From an alpha proteobacterium SCGC AAA015-N04 (lineage in GTDB: Bacteria > Pseudomonadota > Alphaproteobacteria > Puniceispirillales > Marisalimonadaceae), in NCBI GenBank assembly GCA_000383115.1, contig KB910533.1:5568-69567 (forward strand): a stretch of DNA of 64,000 nucleotides, given 5' to 3'. Shown piece after piece: positions 19,989 to 29,024 of the stretch. Each line of letters opens with the position of its first letter. Within the stretch, counting starts at the first letter, position 1. Under the pieces are notes generated by a model that was not told the origin of the DNA, did not search any database, and worked only from the letters and a program-made list of their open reading frames with translations. The position numbers were made by a program, and so were the translations under genes.

Positions 19989-20708
19989 TTATATATTAAT
20001 TCTGGGTAATTTTTTATATAAAGGTATTAATTTTCTAGAAGCAATCATCCAACCTTCAACATTAATTTTTTTTTGGATGATTAGCGACGCAATCTTGCAA
20101 ATCCATTGAGCATGTGGACGTTGATTTGGGTTTTTTGACACAATAATATCGGACGATTTTTCTTTAATAACTTCAGATTGATGACCGATAAACAGTATAT
20201 TGCTTTCTATCAATTTATTTTCATATATGTAATCATTAAGGTTTTGAATTTTTATAGATTTAATTTCATTCAAAACTGTTAATGGAAAGAATTTTTTGCT
20301 TATACTGTTAACGTTAAATGATTGTACAAATGCCTCTTCCCTTTTTGTATCTATTGATGCAATTATATGATCAATTTTCCTTTTTTTTGTCTCAAGAATT
20401 CCTGACATAGCCAAACCAGCTAGAGAGTTTATGGCTAAAATTTTTAGATGATCATTTGATAGTGCAATCCCTTTTGCAACTGAAATGATAGTTCTTATAC
20501 CTGTAAAGCTACCAGGTCCACAACCGACTGCTAAACAAGATATATCTTTAAAAGATAAATTATGATCCTCAAAAAAATTTCTTATTTCAGGTACAATAAT
20601 TTCAGACATTTCACCATTGATGGTCAAGGATCTTATACTAACCACTCTCACCTTTTTTGATAAAGCAAAAGATAAAGTGTTCGAACTACATTCAATAGAA
20701 AAAATCAT
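19989..20708 (-). CDS. tsaB: tRNA t6A37 biosynthesis protein TsaB
   Basis: Paralogue of TsaD lacking the metal site; scaffold of the threonylcarbamoyl transfer complex. The 239 residues begin with the ASKHA-type MIFSIECSSNTLSFAL, where the usual DT is replaced by EC, and contain AVGCGPGSFTGIRTI, the TsaB hallmark, plus IASIDTKREEAFVQ. It is the first gene of a leftward run (tsaB, rimI, then miaB). The 106 bases upstream separate it from a divergent deacetylase gene. Confidence 0.93.
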   Translation of the reverse strand: MIFSIECSSNTLSFALSKKVRVVSIRSLTINGEMSEIIVPEIRNFFEDHNLSFKDISCLAVGCGPGSFTGIRTIISVAKGIALSNDHLKILAINSLAGLAMSGILETKKRKIDHIIASIDTKREEAFVQSFNVNSISKKFFPLTVLNEIKSIKIQNLNDYIYENKLIESNILFIGHQSEVIKEKSSDIIVSKNPNQRPHAQWICKIASLIIQKKINVEGWMIASRKLIPLYKKLPRINI

Positions 20709-20814
20709 TTATAACTTTAGTTCTCTTTTCAAAAAACTACTAGTATTATACAAAGTAACAATATATTAAAGGTATTATTTAAATATTTTCACATGCAAGG
20801 TTTCTGGAGACAAG

Positions 20815-21849
20815 ATGTATTATATTTTATTTATTTTATTTTCAATTTTTCCTTCAACATTATTTGCAGTAAATCAAACAACAAAAGAAATTGCAAATGC
20901 GAATTATGTATCTGTCATAATGTACCATAGATTTGGAGACAGTAGATATCCATCAACTAACATAACTAAAGAACAATTTAAAAATCACGTAAATGAATTA
21001 TTGAAACCAAAATATAACGTAATAAATATTAAAAAGGCGTTAGATGCTATAAATAACATTAAACTAGTAAAAGATAGATCTGTAGTTATTACTATTGATG
21101 ATGCATACTCATCTGTTTTTGAGTATGCATGGCCTATTTTAAAAAAATATAATATTCCTTTCACGCTATTTGTTTCTACAGATGTAATCGACAATAAAAC
21201 ACCAGGGTATATGAGTTGGGAAGAAATAAGGACGCTTAGAGACAATGGTGTTACTATTGGAAGTCAAACAAAGTCTCACCCTCACATGTATAAATTAAAT
21301 AAAGATAAAATTATCAAAGAAATAATAATGTCTAATAAGAGATTTATTGCTGAAATTGGAAGCAAGCCTAAAATATTTGCTTACCCGTATGGAGAATATA
21401 ATCTAGAAGTATTAAAACAGGTTAAATTAAATGGCTTCATTGCAGCATTCGGGCAGCATTCAGGTGTCGCTCACAAAAGCTTAGGACTTTATGAATTGCC
21501 TCGCTTTGCAATGAATGAAAAATACGGCGGCATGGATAGATTTTTACTAGCTGTAAATGCGTTACCATTGCCAATTTCTGATCTATCTCCAAAAGACCCA
21601 TTGATTAAAAAAAACCCTCCAAATTATGGTTTTACCCTTTCTAAGTCAATTAAACCTAAAAACATAGTAAGATGTTTTGCTAATAACAGCTTAAAATCTG
21701 AAACAAAAAGACTTGGCAAACATAGAATTGAAATAAGACTTAATGGTCCATTTAAGAAGGGAAGAGGAAGAATTAATTGTACGATGGCTGGCAGCGACAA
21801 TAGATGGAGATGGTTAGGTAGACAATTTATAATTGATAGTACTAATTAA
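20815..21849 (+). CDS. Secreted polysaccharide deacetylase family protein
   Basis: Probably an exported carbohydrate esterase 4-type enzyme acting on a cell-wall or surface polysaccharide. The 344 residues begin with a signal peptide (hydrophobic residues 2-17, cleavage likely after FA). The NodB-like domain follows: VIMYHRFGD, metal-binding acidic pair in VVITIDDAYSSVF, and the GSQTKSHPHM histidines, then FAYPYGEYN. A C-terminal domain ends in RINCTMAGSDNRWRWLGRQF, common to an alphaproteobacterial subfamily. GGAG precedes the ATG. It is divergent from tsaB and its end overlaps the convergent Bax-like gene by eight bases. Substrate unknown. Confidence 0.88.
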   Translation: MYYILFILFSIFPSTLFAVNQTTKEIANANYVSVIMYHRFGDSRYPSTNITKEQFKNHVNELLKPKYNVINIKKALDAINNIKLVKDRSVVITIDDAYSSVFEYAWPILKKYNIPFTLFVSTDVIDNKTPGYMSWEEIRTLRDNGVTIGSQTKSHPHMYKLNKDKIIKEIIMSNKRFIAEIGSKPKIFAYPYGEYNLEVLKQVKLNGFIAAFGQHSGVAHKSLGLYELPRFAMNEKYGGMDRFLLAVNALPLPISDLSPKDPLIKKNPPNYGFTLSKSIKPKNIVRCFANNSLKSETKRLGKHRIEIRLNGPFKKGRGRINCTMAGSDNRWRWLGRQFIIDSTN

Positions 21850-22858
21850 CATAACGTTCTAGTTTACTGTTTTCAAATTCGTTCAAATTATTGCCTTTAA
21901 TCATGTTTTTTACTTTTTTAATATATTTTGCGCCTATTTCAGCATAGTTTTTTAAATAGTTTGCTGTGTCAATACCTTTTACACTCCTACCAGTTTTGTG
22001 CATTAAAGCTCTGTATATTCTCATTTCCTTATAAGCAAAATGACTATTTAAATTTAAAATATAGGAGTTAAGAGAATCAGAAATAGTTTTAAATTTTTTT
22101 ACAGCAAATTTTGCATCCAAATTACCCTTAGGTTTAATTCCATAATCATTTTTCCAAGTCCATTCACCAAACAAAGCATTTCCTTCTATTGCAAATCTTG
22201 AAGAACCCCAACCGCTTTCAATTATGGCCTGAGCTAATATCATAGAAACAGGAATCTGGTTAATTTTAAGCATTAACTCCTCTTTTATAATTTTTATTTG
22301 AAGACTATTTAAGGAACTAAAGTTTATTTCTTTGTAATTTTTAACGTTATATTTTTTTGCAAAATGCTCTATTTTATAGATATTATTTGTTGCAAATGCA
22401 ATTTTCATTAATTTTCTTTCAGAGGAAACTAACTCATTACCTCTTAAAGCGATTGGTAACAGTATACTTAAAAAAACATCTTTTCTTTCTTTTGTTTCAA
22501 ATTGTTTAATTTCCCTTGGAATATTATTAAAATACATTCTAGGTAATGGAGTTTTATTTTTTGCTTTTTTTAATATTTGTTTGGACCATTCAAGCACGGC
22601 TATTTTGTTATTCAATTGGTCTGAAGATAGGTAATTTTTATTGAGTTTCAATTTTTCTAATTTATTAATATTAATCTGAGAATTACCTAAATCTATTTCT
22701 GACAAAAAAAACTTAAAATTAGGTGAGTTTATATCCCAAAATCTAGGACCTAAAAAGCCACTTAAGCACACAAAAAATGCCAAAAAAATAAGAAAATAGT
22801 TTATATCATTTGAACTACTTATATTTTTTGGCTTCAAATATACAAATTTTTGAAACAT
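21842..22858 (-). CDS. Bax-like glucosaminidase-domain protein, membrane anchored
   Basis: Probable peptidoglycan beta-N-acetylglucosaminidase. The 338 residues start with a short cytoplasmic segment and one membrane helix (about residues 18-38, INYFLIFLAFFVCLSGFLG), giving a periplasmic domain. The C-terminal half has the glucosaminidase motif VSMILAQAIIESGWGSSRFAIEGNALFGEWTW, whose ES contains the likely catalytic Glu, as in E. coli Bax and FlgJ. Residues 60-190 resemble the Bax N-terminal region. Convergent with the deacetylase; both may act on the cell wall, but that link is inference. Confidence 0.85.
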   Translation of the reverse strand: MFQKFVYLKPKNISSSNDINYFLIFLAFFVCLSGFLGPRFWDINSPNFKFFLSEIDLGNSQININKLEKLKLNKNYLSSDQLNNKIAVLEWSKQILKKAKNKTPLPRMYFNNIPREIKQFETKERKDVFLSILLPIALRGNELVSSERKLMKIAFATNNIYKIEHFAKKYNVKNYKEINFSSLNSLQIKIIKEELMLKINQIPVSMILAQAIIESGWGSSRFAIEGNALFGEWTWKNDYGIKPKGNLDAKFAVKKFKTISDSLNSYILNLNSHFAYKEMRIYRALMHKTGRSVKGIDTANYLKNYAEIGAKYIKKVKNMIKGNNLNEFENSKLERYVN

Positions 22859-22865
22859 TAAACTT

Positions 22866-23423
22866 TTAAAATTCTGCTGCTCTTACTTCCCTGACCTCTG
22901 GTATGTAATGCCTTAGCATGTTTTCAATGCCCATTTTTAGTGTAGCTGTGCTAGAAGGACAACCAGCACATGCGCCCTTCATTTGTAAAGTAACCACACC
23001 CTCTTCAAATGAACAAAAAGAAATATCGCCACCATCCATTGCTACAGCTGGTCTCACTCTAGTTTCTAACAAATCTTTAATCTGTTTAATAGTTTCAGTA
23101 TCTTCACTATTTATTGTAAGTGTTTCTTTTTCTTCTTCAGGATTTAATACTGGATTACCACTTGAATAATGTTCCATAATACCTGCAAGAATAGCTGGTT
23201 TTAGTTCATTCCAATCTGATGATGTTTCTTTTGTAACAGAAATAAAATCATTACTTAGAAAGACTCTCATTACTCCTACAATTTGAAATAATCTAGCCGC
23301 CAAAGGTGAAATATTAGATGTATCTTTATCTGCAAAATCTCTTGTACCCATTTTTAAAACAGCTTCTCCTGGAATAAATTTTAGAGTCTCTGGGTTTGGT
23401 GTATCTTCAGTTTGTATGAACAT
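22866..23423 (-). CDS. nfu: NifU-like iron-sulfur scaffold (Nfu)
   Basis: Carrier that delivers Fe-S clusters to target enzymes. The 185 residues combine an Nfu N-terminal domain (MFIQTEDTPNPETLKFIPG) and a C-terminal NifU domain with the cluster-binding CxxC in MKGACAGCPSSTATLK. I start at the ATG preceded by GGAG at six bases; an ATG four codons upstream would use the GGAG itself as coding sequence. This two-domain Nfu form is usual in alphaproteobacteria and mitochondria. It is eight bases before the Bax-like gene. Confidence 0.94.
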   Translation of the reverse strand: MFIQTEDTPNPETLKFIPGEAVLKMGTRDFADKDTSNISPLAARLFQIVGVMRVFLSNDFISVTKETSSDWNELKPAILAGIMEHYSSGNPVLNPEEEKETLTINSEDTETIKQIKDLLETRVRPAVAMDGGDISFCSFEEGVVTLQMKGACAGCPSSTATLKMGIENMLRHYIPEVREVRAAEF

Positions 23424-23480
23424 TAAAATCTCCATTACTATGATTATTAGATTAATGTAAAAAATTATAATTGTTAAAGT

Positions 23481-24512
23481 TCAGTGAATTAATCCTACTA
23501 AATTTTTAATATCTTTTAAAACTTTTTCCGCTATTTTTTGGGCTTTTCCTTTCCCTTTTACCAAAATTTTATCAATTTCTACAGGATCTTTAAGTAAGTA
23601 CCTCATTTCAGATGATATTGGGTTTAAAATTTCTACAGCTAGTTCTATAAGTTTAGGTTTGAAATACGAAAAACCTTTACCAGCAAAACTATCTAAAGTT
23701 TTTTGTAAGTCTTCATCTGATAAAGATGAATAAATTTTAAGAAGATTTGAAGCTTCAGGCCTTTTTTCTAATTCTTTTATTGTGGCAGGTAGCGGATTAG
23801 AATCTGTTTTTGCCTTTTTTATTTTATTAAATATGTCATCTTTCGTATCTGTTAAGTTAATTCTGGATGCATCTGATGGATCAGATTTACTCATCTTTTT
23901 TGTTCCATCTCTTAGGCTCATAACTCTTGTACCAGGTCCAAGAATTTGCGGCTCCGGCAAACAAAAAAAATCTTTACTTTTAGAATCAAACATACTGTTA
24001 AAAGAAGTTGCTATATTTCTTGCTAACTCGATATGCTGTTTTTGATCTTCTCCTACAGGAACATGCGTAGCCCTATACAACAAAATGTCAGCTGACATTA
24101 ATACTGGATAGCTATAAAGTCCAACAGTAGCATTTTCTCTATTTTTTCCTGCTTTTTCTTTAAATTGTGTCATTCTATTCAACCAACCTATTCTGCACAC
24201 GCAATTTAGTATCCATGCTAACTCGGAATGTTCTTTAACCGATGATTGATTAAAAAGAATCGATTTTTCAGTATTTATACCTGCCGCAATTATTGCTGCG
24301 GTAACTTCACGGGTTGATGCCTTTAATTTTAAAGGATTTTGAGGAACTGTAATAGCGTGCAAATCAACAATAGAAAAAATTGAAGAGATCTCTTCCTGTA
24401 AATTTACCCAATTTTTAATCGCACCTAAATAATTACCTAAATGTAAATTACCTGTTGGTTGGATCCCAGAAAAAATCCTTTTTGATGGTTGTTTAGATAT
24501 CAATTTCATCAT
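23481..24512 (-). CDS. trpS: Tryptophanyl-tRNA synthetase
   Basis: Class I aminoacyl-tRNA synthetase charging tRNA-Trp. The 343 residues have the HIGH-type motif in [16 protein letters not shown] near residue 17 and the KMSKS loop in [12 protein letters not shown] near residue 203. Two adjacent ATG codons are possible starts. It follows murJ with an eight-base gap in the mutS-glnD-murJ-trpS-nfu run, which is a conserved alphaproteobacterial order. Confidence 0.97.
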   Translation of the reverse strand: MMKLISKQPSKRIFSGIQPTGNLHLGNYLGAIKNWVNLQEEISSIFSIVDLHAITVPQNPLKLKASTREVTAAIIAAGINTEKSILFNQSSVKEHSELAWILNCVCRIGWLNRMTQFKEKAGKNRENATVGLYSYPVLMSADILLYRATHVPVGEDQKQHIELARNIATSFNSMFDSKSKDFFCLPEPQILGPGTRVMSLRDGTKKMSKSDPSDASRINLTDTKDDIFNKIKKAKTDSNPLPATIKELEKRPEASNLLKIYSSLSDEDLQKTLDSFAGKGFSYFKPKLIELAVEILNPISSEMRYLLKDPVEIDKILVKGKGKAQKIAEKVLKDIKNLVGLIH

Positions 24513-24519
24513 CTTATAT

Positions 24520-26139
24520 TTATCTTTCTAAAAATTTAAATAATTTCATTTTTAGTAATTCTTGAGGAATATATCCAAATGAATAGGTTGTCAAAAGATA
24601 CATTGACATCCCAGAGATAATAATAACAAGTGAGATTAAAATATTGTCAAACTTATAAAAATTTAAAATATATATTATAATTTCCATAAAAAATAACATG
24701 CATAAAGATACTAGTATTATACTAAAAGCATATTTAATTATCCCAAAAATATTCATGTTATTATTTTTAAAAGAAAATTCTAATTTTAAAATTTTTTCAT
24801 TTTTAACTAATAAGGTGATGTAGATTATAACTCCTACTATAGATGCTAAAGAGGTGGCCAATGCAATACCCATATGACCAAAAAAGCTCATAAGTATAAT
24901 TGATAACGTTAAGTTTATAATTAATAATATTAGACTTAAATACATTGGCGTCTTAGTATCGCCTTTAGCTAAAAAAGCAGGTTGACATGACTTAAGCATT
25001 ACAAATGCAGGGATTCCATATGCATACGCTATAAGTGCATGTGATGTTTGCGTTGTACTAAAGGCATTAAACTCACCCCGCTCAAACAAGACTTTTATAA
25101 ATAAATCTGAAAAATTTACTAAAACAATAAAAGATGGTATTGAAAAAAATAGTCCTATTTTGATTGAGATAATCAACTCATTTGAGAATTGTTTTAAATC
25201 TTTTGTAGCATTCAATTTAGATAATGAAGTTAATAAAGTAGTTCCTAATGCTACACCAATTATTCCTAATGGTAATTGAGCAATTCTGTCAGCAAAATAA
25301 AGATAAGATACAGCACCAAAACCTAATAAACTTGCTAAAATTGTATCCATTAGAATATTTATTTGTAATATTCCACTACCAAAAGCTGCTGGTAAAAATT
25401 TTTTCCATATGTGTTTTATATGAACATTAATTTCTTCTTTTTCGTCTAATGATAATTTTTTATTTAAATTATCTATATGTTTCAAAACCCTTAAGCTTTT
25501 GATTATCAATGTTACAAAAATTATTTGTAAAACTCCTCCTATTACTGTTCCTAAAGCAAGTGGAAAAGATTTTATAGTCCAAAAATCATCTATAAAAAAA
25601 CAACTTAAAATCAAGGAGAAATTTAAGATTATGGGCGTGGATGAAAAAACCCAAAATTTCCCTGAAACATTTGTTATTATTCCTAATAAGGCTACAAGTG
25701 AAACGAGAGGCATAAACAAAATTGTAATTCTTGTTAATAAAGTTATTTGTTCTAAAACAGTACTATTATTTATAAAACCTGGGGCAATTATATATGGAAT
25801 TAATGGCATAATAATTTCCAAAATTGCTGTCAAAAGTAAAAGTATAATTACAATTTTTTTACTTATAATCTTAAAAAAATTGTATGCAAAAAAGTTTCCC
25901 TTTTCTTCTTTCAATTTAGAATACAAAGGTAATAAAGCAGAAGTAAGAGCTCCTTCTCCAGTTATCTTTCTAAATAAATTAGGTAACTTAAATGCAATGA
26001 GAAAAATATCTGAAAATATTCCTGTCCCTAAAAAAGCTGCAATAAATATATCTCTAAAAAAACCTGAAATACGACTTAAAAACGTTAGGATTGCTACTTG
26101 TGTAAAACCATTAACAAAAAATGAAGCTTTATCTTTCAT
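24520..26139 (-). CDS. murJ: Lipid II flippase MurJ
   Basis: Moves the peptidoglycan precursor lipid II across the inner membrane. The 539 residues contain about 14 hydrophobic segments of the MOP exporter fold. Recognisable MurJ sequences are [20 protein letters not shown] at the N-terminus, [19 protein letters not shown] and [22 protein letters not shown] in the middle. It starts nine bases after glnD. Function is inferred from family identity; essential in most rods. Confidence 0.96.
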   Translation of the reverse strand: MKDKASFFVNGFTQVAILTFLSRISGFFRDIFIAAFLGTGIFSDIFLIAFKLPNLFRKITGEGALTSALLPLYSKLKEEKGNFFAYNFFKIISKKIVIILLLLTAILEIIMPLIPYIIAPGFINNSTVLEQITLLTRITILFMPLVSLVALLGIITNVSGKFWVFSSTPIILNFSLILSCFFIDDFWTIKSFPLALGTVIGGVLQIIFVTLIIKSLRVLKHIDNLNKKLSLDEKEEINVHIKHIWKKFLPAAFGSGILQINILMDTILASLLGFGAVSYLYFADRIAQLPLGIIGVALGTTLLTSLSKLNATKDLKQFSNELIISIKIGLFFSIPSFIVLVNFSDLFIKVLFERGEFNAFSTTQTSHALIAYAYGIPAFVMLKSCQPAFLAKGDTKTPMYLSLILLIINLTLSIILMSFFGHMGIALATSLASIVGVIIYITLLVKNEKILKLEFSFKNNNMNIFGIIKYAFSIILVSLCMLFFMEIIIYILNFYKFDNILISLVIIISGMSMYLLTTYSFGYIPQELLKMKLFKFLER

Positions 26140-26147
26140 CTATTATC

Positions 26148-29024
26148 TCATGATTTCTTTATTTTTAATCCCAACTCAGGATAGTCTAAATTTTCAGTTA
26201 TACTTTTTTTGACTTTATCCATCGTTAAGTCGTCATCTACTTTTTGACCAAACACATTTTTAATATAAAAAATATCAACTACTCTATCACCATAGGAAGA
26301 AATATTTGCAGTTTTAATTTGAAGACCCAAACTAGCTATAATTTTTGTAATTATATATAGGACTCCTGGTGCATTTTTACATTTTATTTCCAAAATACTA
26401 TAATCGTCACTTGAATTATTATCAAATATTACTCTAACAGGTACTCTTACAGCCCTAAACCTTGCAGGTATTTCATGCCATCGAACCTTTAGTGCTCTTT
26501 CAATATTATAATTTCCTTTTAAACCATCAGCTATTGTTTTAAGCAGCTTTTTTTTAGATCGATCTTCCAAAATTGGTTTTTTGTCTTTATTCTGTATAAA
26601 AAATGTATCTAATGCATAGCCATCTGACCTTGTAAGTATTTTTGCACTAACAATGTCATAACCTGATGAAGCAACCAGCCCTGATATTCTTGAAAATAAT
26701 CCGTGGTGATCTGGCGCAATAACTAACAGCTCTGAAGCGTTTAGTCTTGTGTCATTAGTAATATCAATTTCAAATTTATTTAATGAATTTTTCATTTTTT
26801 TAAAAATTTCATAATGATTAATTACCGTTGATAAATTAAACATTCCCCAATAATTTTTATAAAATTTTTCACAATAAATATTAATTTCTTCTTCACTAAT
26901 TTCTTTTTTTAATAAATAACGTTTAAGAAGATTTTTTGACTTTTTTTTCTGATCCAAGGACTTTGAAACTGATTGCTTAGATTTAAGTATTTCTAATGCT
27001 TTAACATATAATTCTTTTATTAAAGCACCTTTCCAATCATTCCAAACATCAGGACCCACACCTTTTATGTCTGCAAATGTTAGAGCTAAAAGTGCATTTA
27101 ATTTATTAATAGATCCAACAGTTTTCACAAAATTGATTATTACTTTTTCATCATCTAACTCATATCTAAATGCCGTCTTACTCATTAATAGGTGATTTAA
27201 AACTAACCATTCTACCATTTTAGTTTCAATTTTATTCAAACCTAGCCTCGGTGAAACTGATAAGGCTATCAAGGCTCCATTTTCTGAATGATCCCCTTTT
27301 TTTCCTTTAGCAATGTCATGAAGTAACATTGCGACAAACAGCGATCTGCTAAATTTGATCTCTAATGTTTTATTATCTATTAATGTATTAAATTCTTTTA
27401 ATTCGCCATTTCTTAACGCGTGAAGATTTGCAATTGTAAAGATTGTGTGCTCATCTACTGTATATGAATGATACATATCGAATTGCATTAAACCAACAAT
27501 TTTCTGAAATTCTGGAATAAACTGACCAAGAATACTTGATTCGTTCATCAACCTTAAAGTTCTTGTTGGGTCTTTATTACTTGCCAGTATTTTTAAAAAC
27601 ATATTATTAGCCCCTAAATCTTCTCGAATTTTAGTGTTAACTAATCTTCTCAAGCTATTAATTTGTCTTAGAGTTTTAGGGTGTATATCTATATTTTTTT
27701 CATGAGAAATATAAAATAATTTAATTATATTTGTTGGCTTTTCGATAAATACATTCTTATGATTTGCATATAATCGTCCTAACTCCAAGGTAAATGGTTC
27801 TATATAATTTCTTTTTTTAAAACTCAAAAAGTTTAATCTTAAAGGTTTTTTTAATTCAGTTTCTATGGATGCACAAAATATTCTTGTTAAATTTCCGACC
27901 GTTTTTGTTGCGAGAAAATACCTTTTCATAAACCTTTCGACATTTTTATGTGTTAAGGTGTTTTTAAAATTCATTTTTTCCGCAATCTCTAACTGAGCGT
28001 CCATAGCCAACCTATCATCCTCTCTATTTGCCCTATAATGAAGATGACATCTAACAGAAATTAAAAATCTTTGAGCCTCTGCAAAAGAAGATGCTTCATC
28101 TTTAGCTAAAGCGCCTATATTTATTAATTTTGAAATACTATCAACTTGATATGCAAACTTTGATATCCAAATCAAGGTATGTAAATCTCTTAAGCCACCC
28201 TTGCCGTCTTTAACATTTGGCTCAACTACATACCTTGATTCACCAAATCTTTTATGTCTTAAATCAGATTCTCTTAACTTTGAGGACACAAAATCTAATG
28301 TTTTTGTGTTTTTTAAATAAACGTCAAATTTTTTATTCAAGTTTTCATATAATTGTTTATTTCCTTCAATAAACCGTTTTTCTAACAAAGCAGTAGCAAT
28401 GGTAGTTTCTGATTTACTTTTCTTAATACAGTCACTTATTGTTCTCGTGGAATGACCAACTGTATAACCTAAATCCCAAAGTAAATAGAGGAGTGCCTGA
28501 ATAACTTTTTCGATATTGTTGATATCAACTTTACTTTTTTTTTCAGGTAAGAGAAATAATAAATCTAAATCAGAGTGAGGAGCAAGTTCACCTCTTCCAT
28601 ATCCACCTACAGCAACAATTGAAAAATTGTACAGATTATGTTTGAATATAGAAAAGAATAAATTTTTAAAAATTACTTTTAACAAACTGTCAATTAAGAT
28701 TACATTTAAACCTACATTTAGAGATCCATCAGAATTTTTTAAAAATATATTTTTAATTAGTTCTTTTTTCTCACTAATTTGTTCTTTTAAATTTAAAAAT
28801 AATTGATTTTTAAAAGATTTAAATTCGCTACTTTTAATCGTAATATCCTCAATTTCATAATAATTTTTAGAGCGAAATTTAGCATACTTAATTGGCTCCA
28901 TAGTTTGAAGCCATGTGGCATTTTGATTAACCATTTCATTTCGACTTAATTTTTTTATTGAATTTTTATGAAGATATTTTGATTGATATGATGAAAATTT
29001 ATCTGTAAGTGTGTTTTTATTCAT
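26148..29024 (-). CDS. glnD: PII uridylyltransferase / uridylyl-removing enzyme
   Basis: Bifunctional nitrogen-status sensor that uridylylates and deuridylylates PII. The 958 residues show the nucleotidyltransferase domain (GGYGRGELAPHSDLDLLFL, around residue 140), the HD domain (AMLLHDIAKGKKGDHSENG, around residue 560) and two C-terminal ACT domains (LLVIAPDHHGLFSRISGLVA and ILEIKCKNAPGVLYIITKI) that bind glutamine. All modules look intact. The start overlaps the mutS stop by eight bases. Confidence 0.97.
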   Translation of the reverse strand: MNKNTLTDKFSSYQSKYLHKNSIKKLSRNEMVNQNATWLQTMEPIKYAKFRSKNYYEIEDITIKSSEFKSFKNQLFLNLKEQISEKKELIKNIFLKNSDGSLNVGLNVILIDSLLKVIFKNLFFSIFKHNLYNFSIVAVGGYGRGELAPHSDLDLLFLLPEKKSKVDINNIEKVIQALLYLLWDLGYTVGHSTRTISDCIKKSKSETTIATALLEKRFIEGNKQLYENLNKKFDVYLKNTKTLDFVSSKLRESDLRHKRFGESRYVVEPNVKDGKGGLRDLHTLIWISKFAYQVDSISKLINIGALAKDEASSFAEAQRFLISVRCHLHYRANREDDRLAMDAQLEIAEKMNFKNTLTHKNVERFMKRYFLATKTVGNLTRIFCASIETELKKPLRLNFLSFKKRNYIEPFTLELGRLYANHKNVFIEKPTNIIKLFYISHEKNIDIHPKTLRQINSLRRLVNTKIREDLGANNMFLKILASNKDPTRTLRLMNESSILGQFIPEFQKIVGLMQFDMYHSYTVDEHTIFTIANLHALRNGELKEFNTLIDNKTLEIKFSRSLFVAMLLHDIAKGKKGDHSENGALIALSVSPRLGLNKIETKMVEWLVLNHLLMSKTAFRYELDDEKVIINFVKTVGSINKLNALLALTFADIKGVGPDVWNDWKGALIKELYVKALEILKSKQSVSKSLDQKKKSKNLLKRYLLKKEISEEEINIYCEKFYKNYWGMFNLSTVINHYEIFKKMKNSLNKFEIDITNDTRLNASELLVIAPDHHGLFSRISGLVASSGYDIVSAKILTRSDGYALDTFFIQNKDKKPILEDRSKKKLLKTIADGLKGNYNIERALKVRWHEIPARFRAVRVPVRVIFDNNSSDDYSILEIKCKNAPGVLYIITKIIASLGLQIKTANISSYGDRVVDIFYIKNVFGQKVDDDLTMDKVKKSITENLDYPELGLKIKKS

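Noticed and set aside
25499-26212. A 237-codon open frame on the plus strand opposite murJ and the glnD end
   Set aside because: Long only because AT-rich hydrophobic codons leave few antisense stops; it crosses two conserved minus-strand genes and resembles no family I know.
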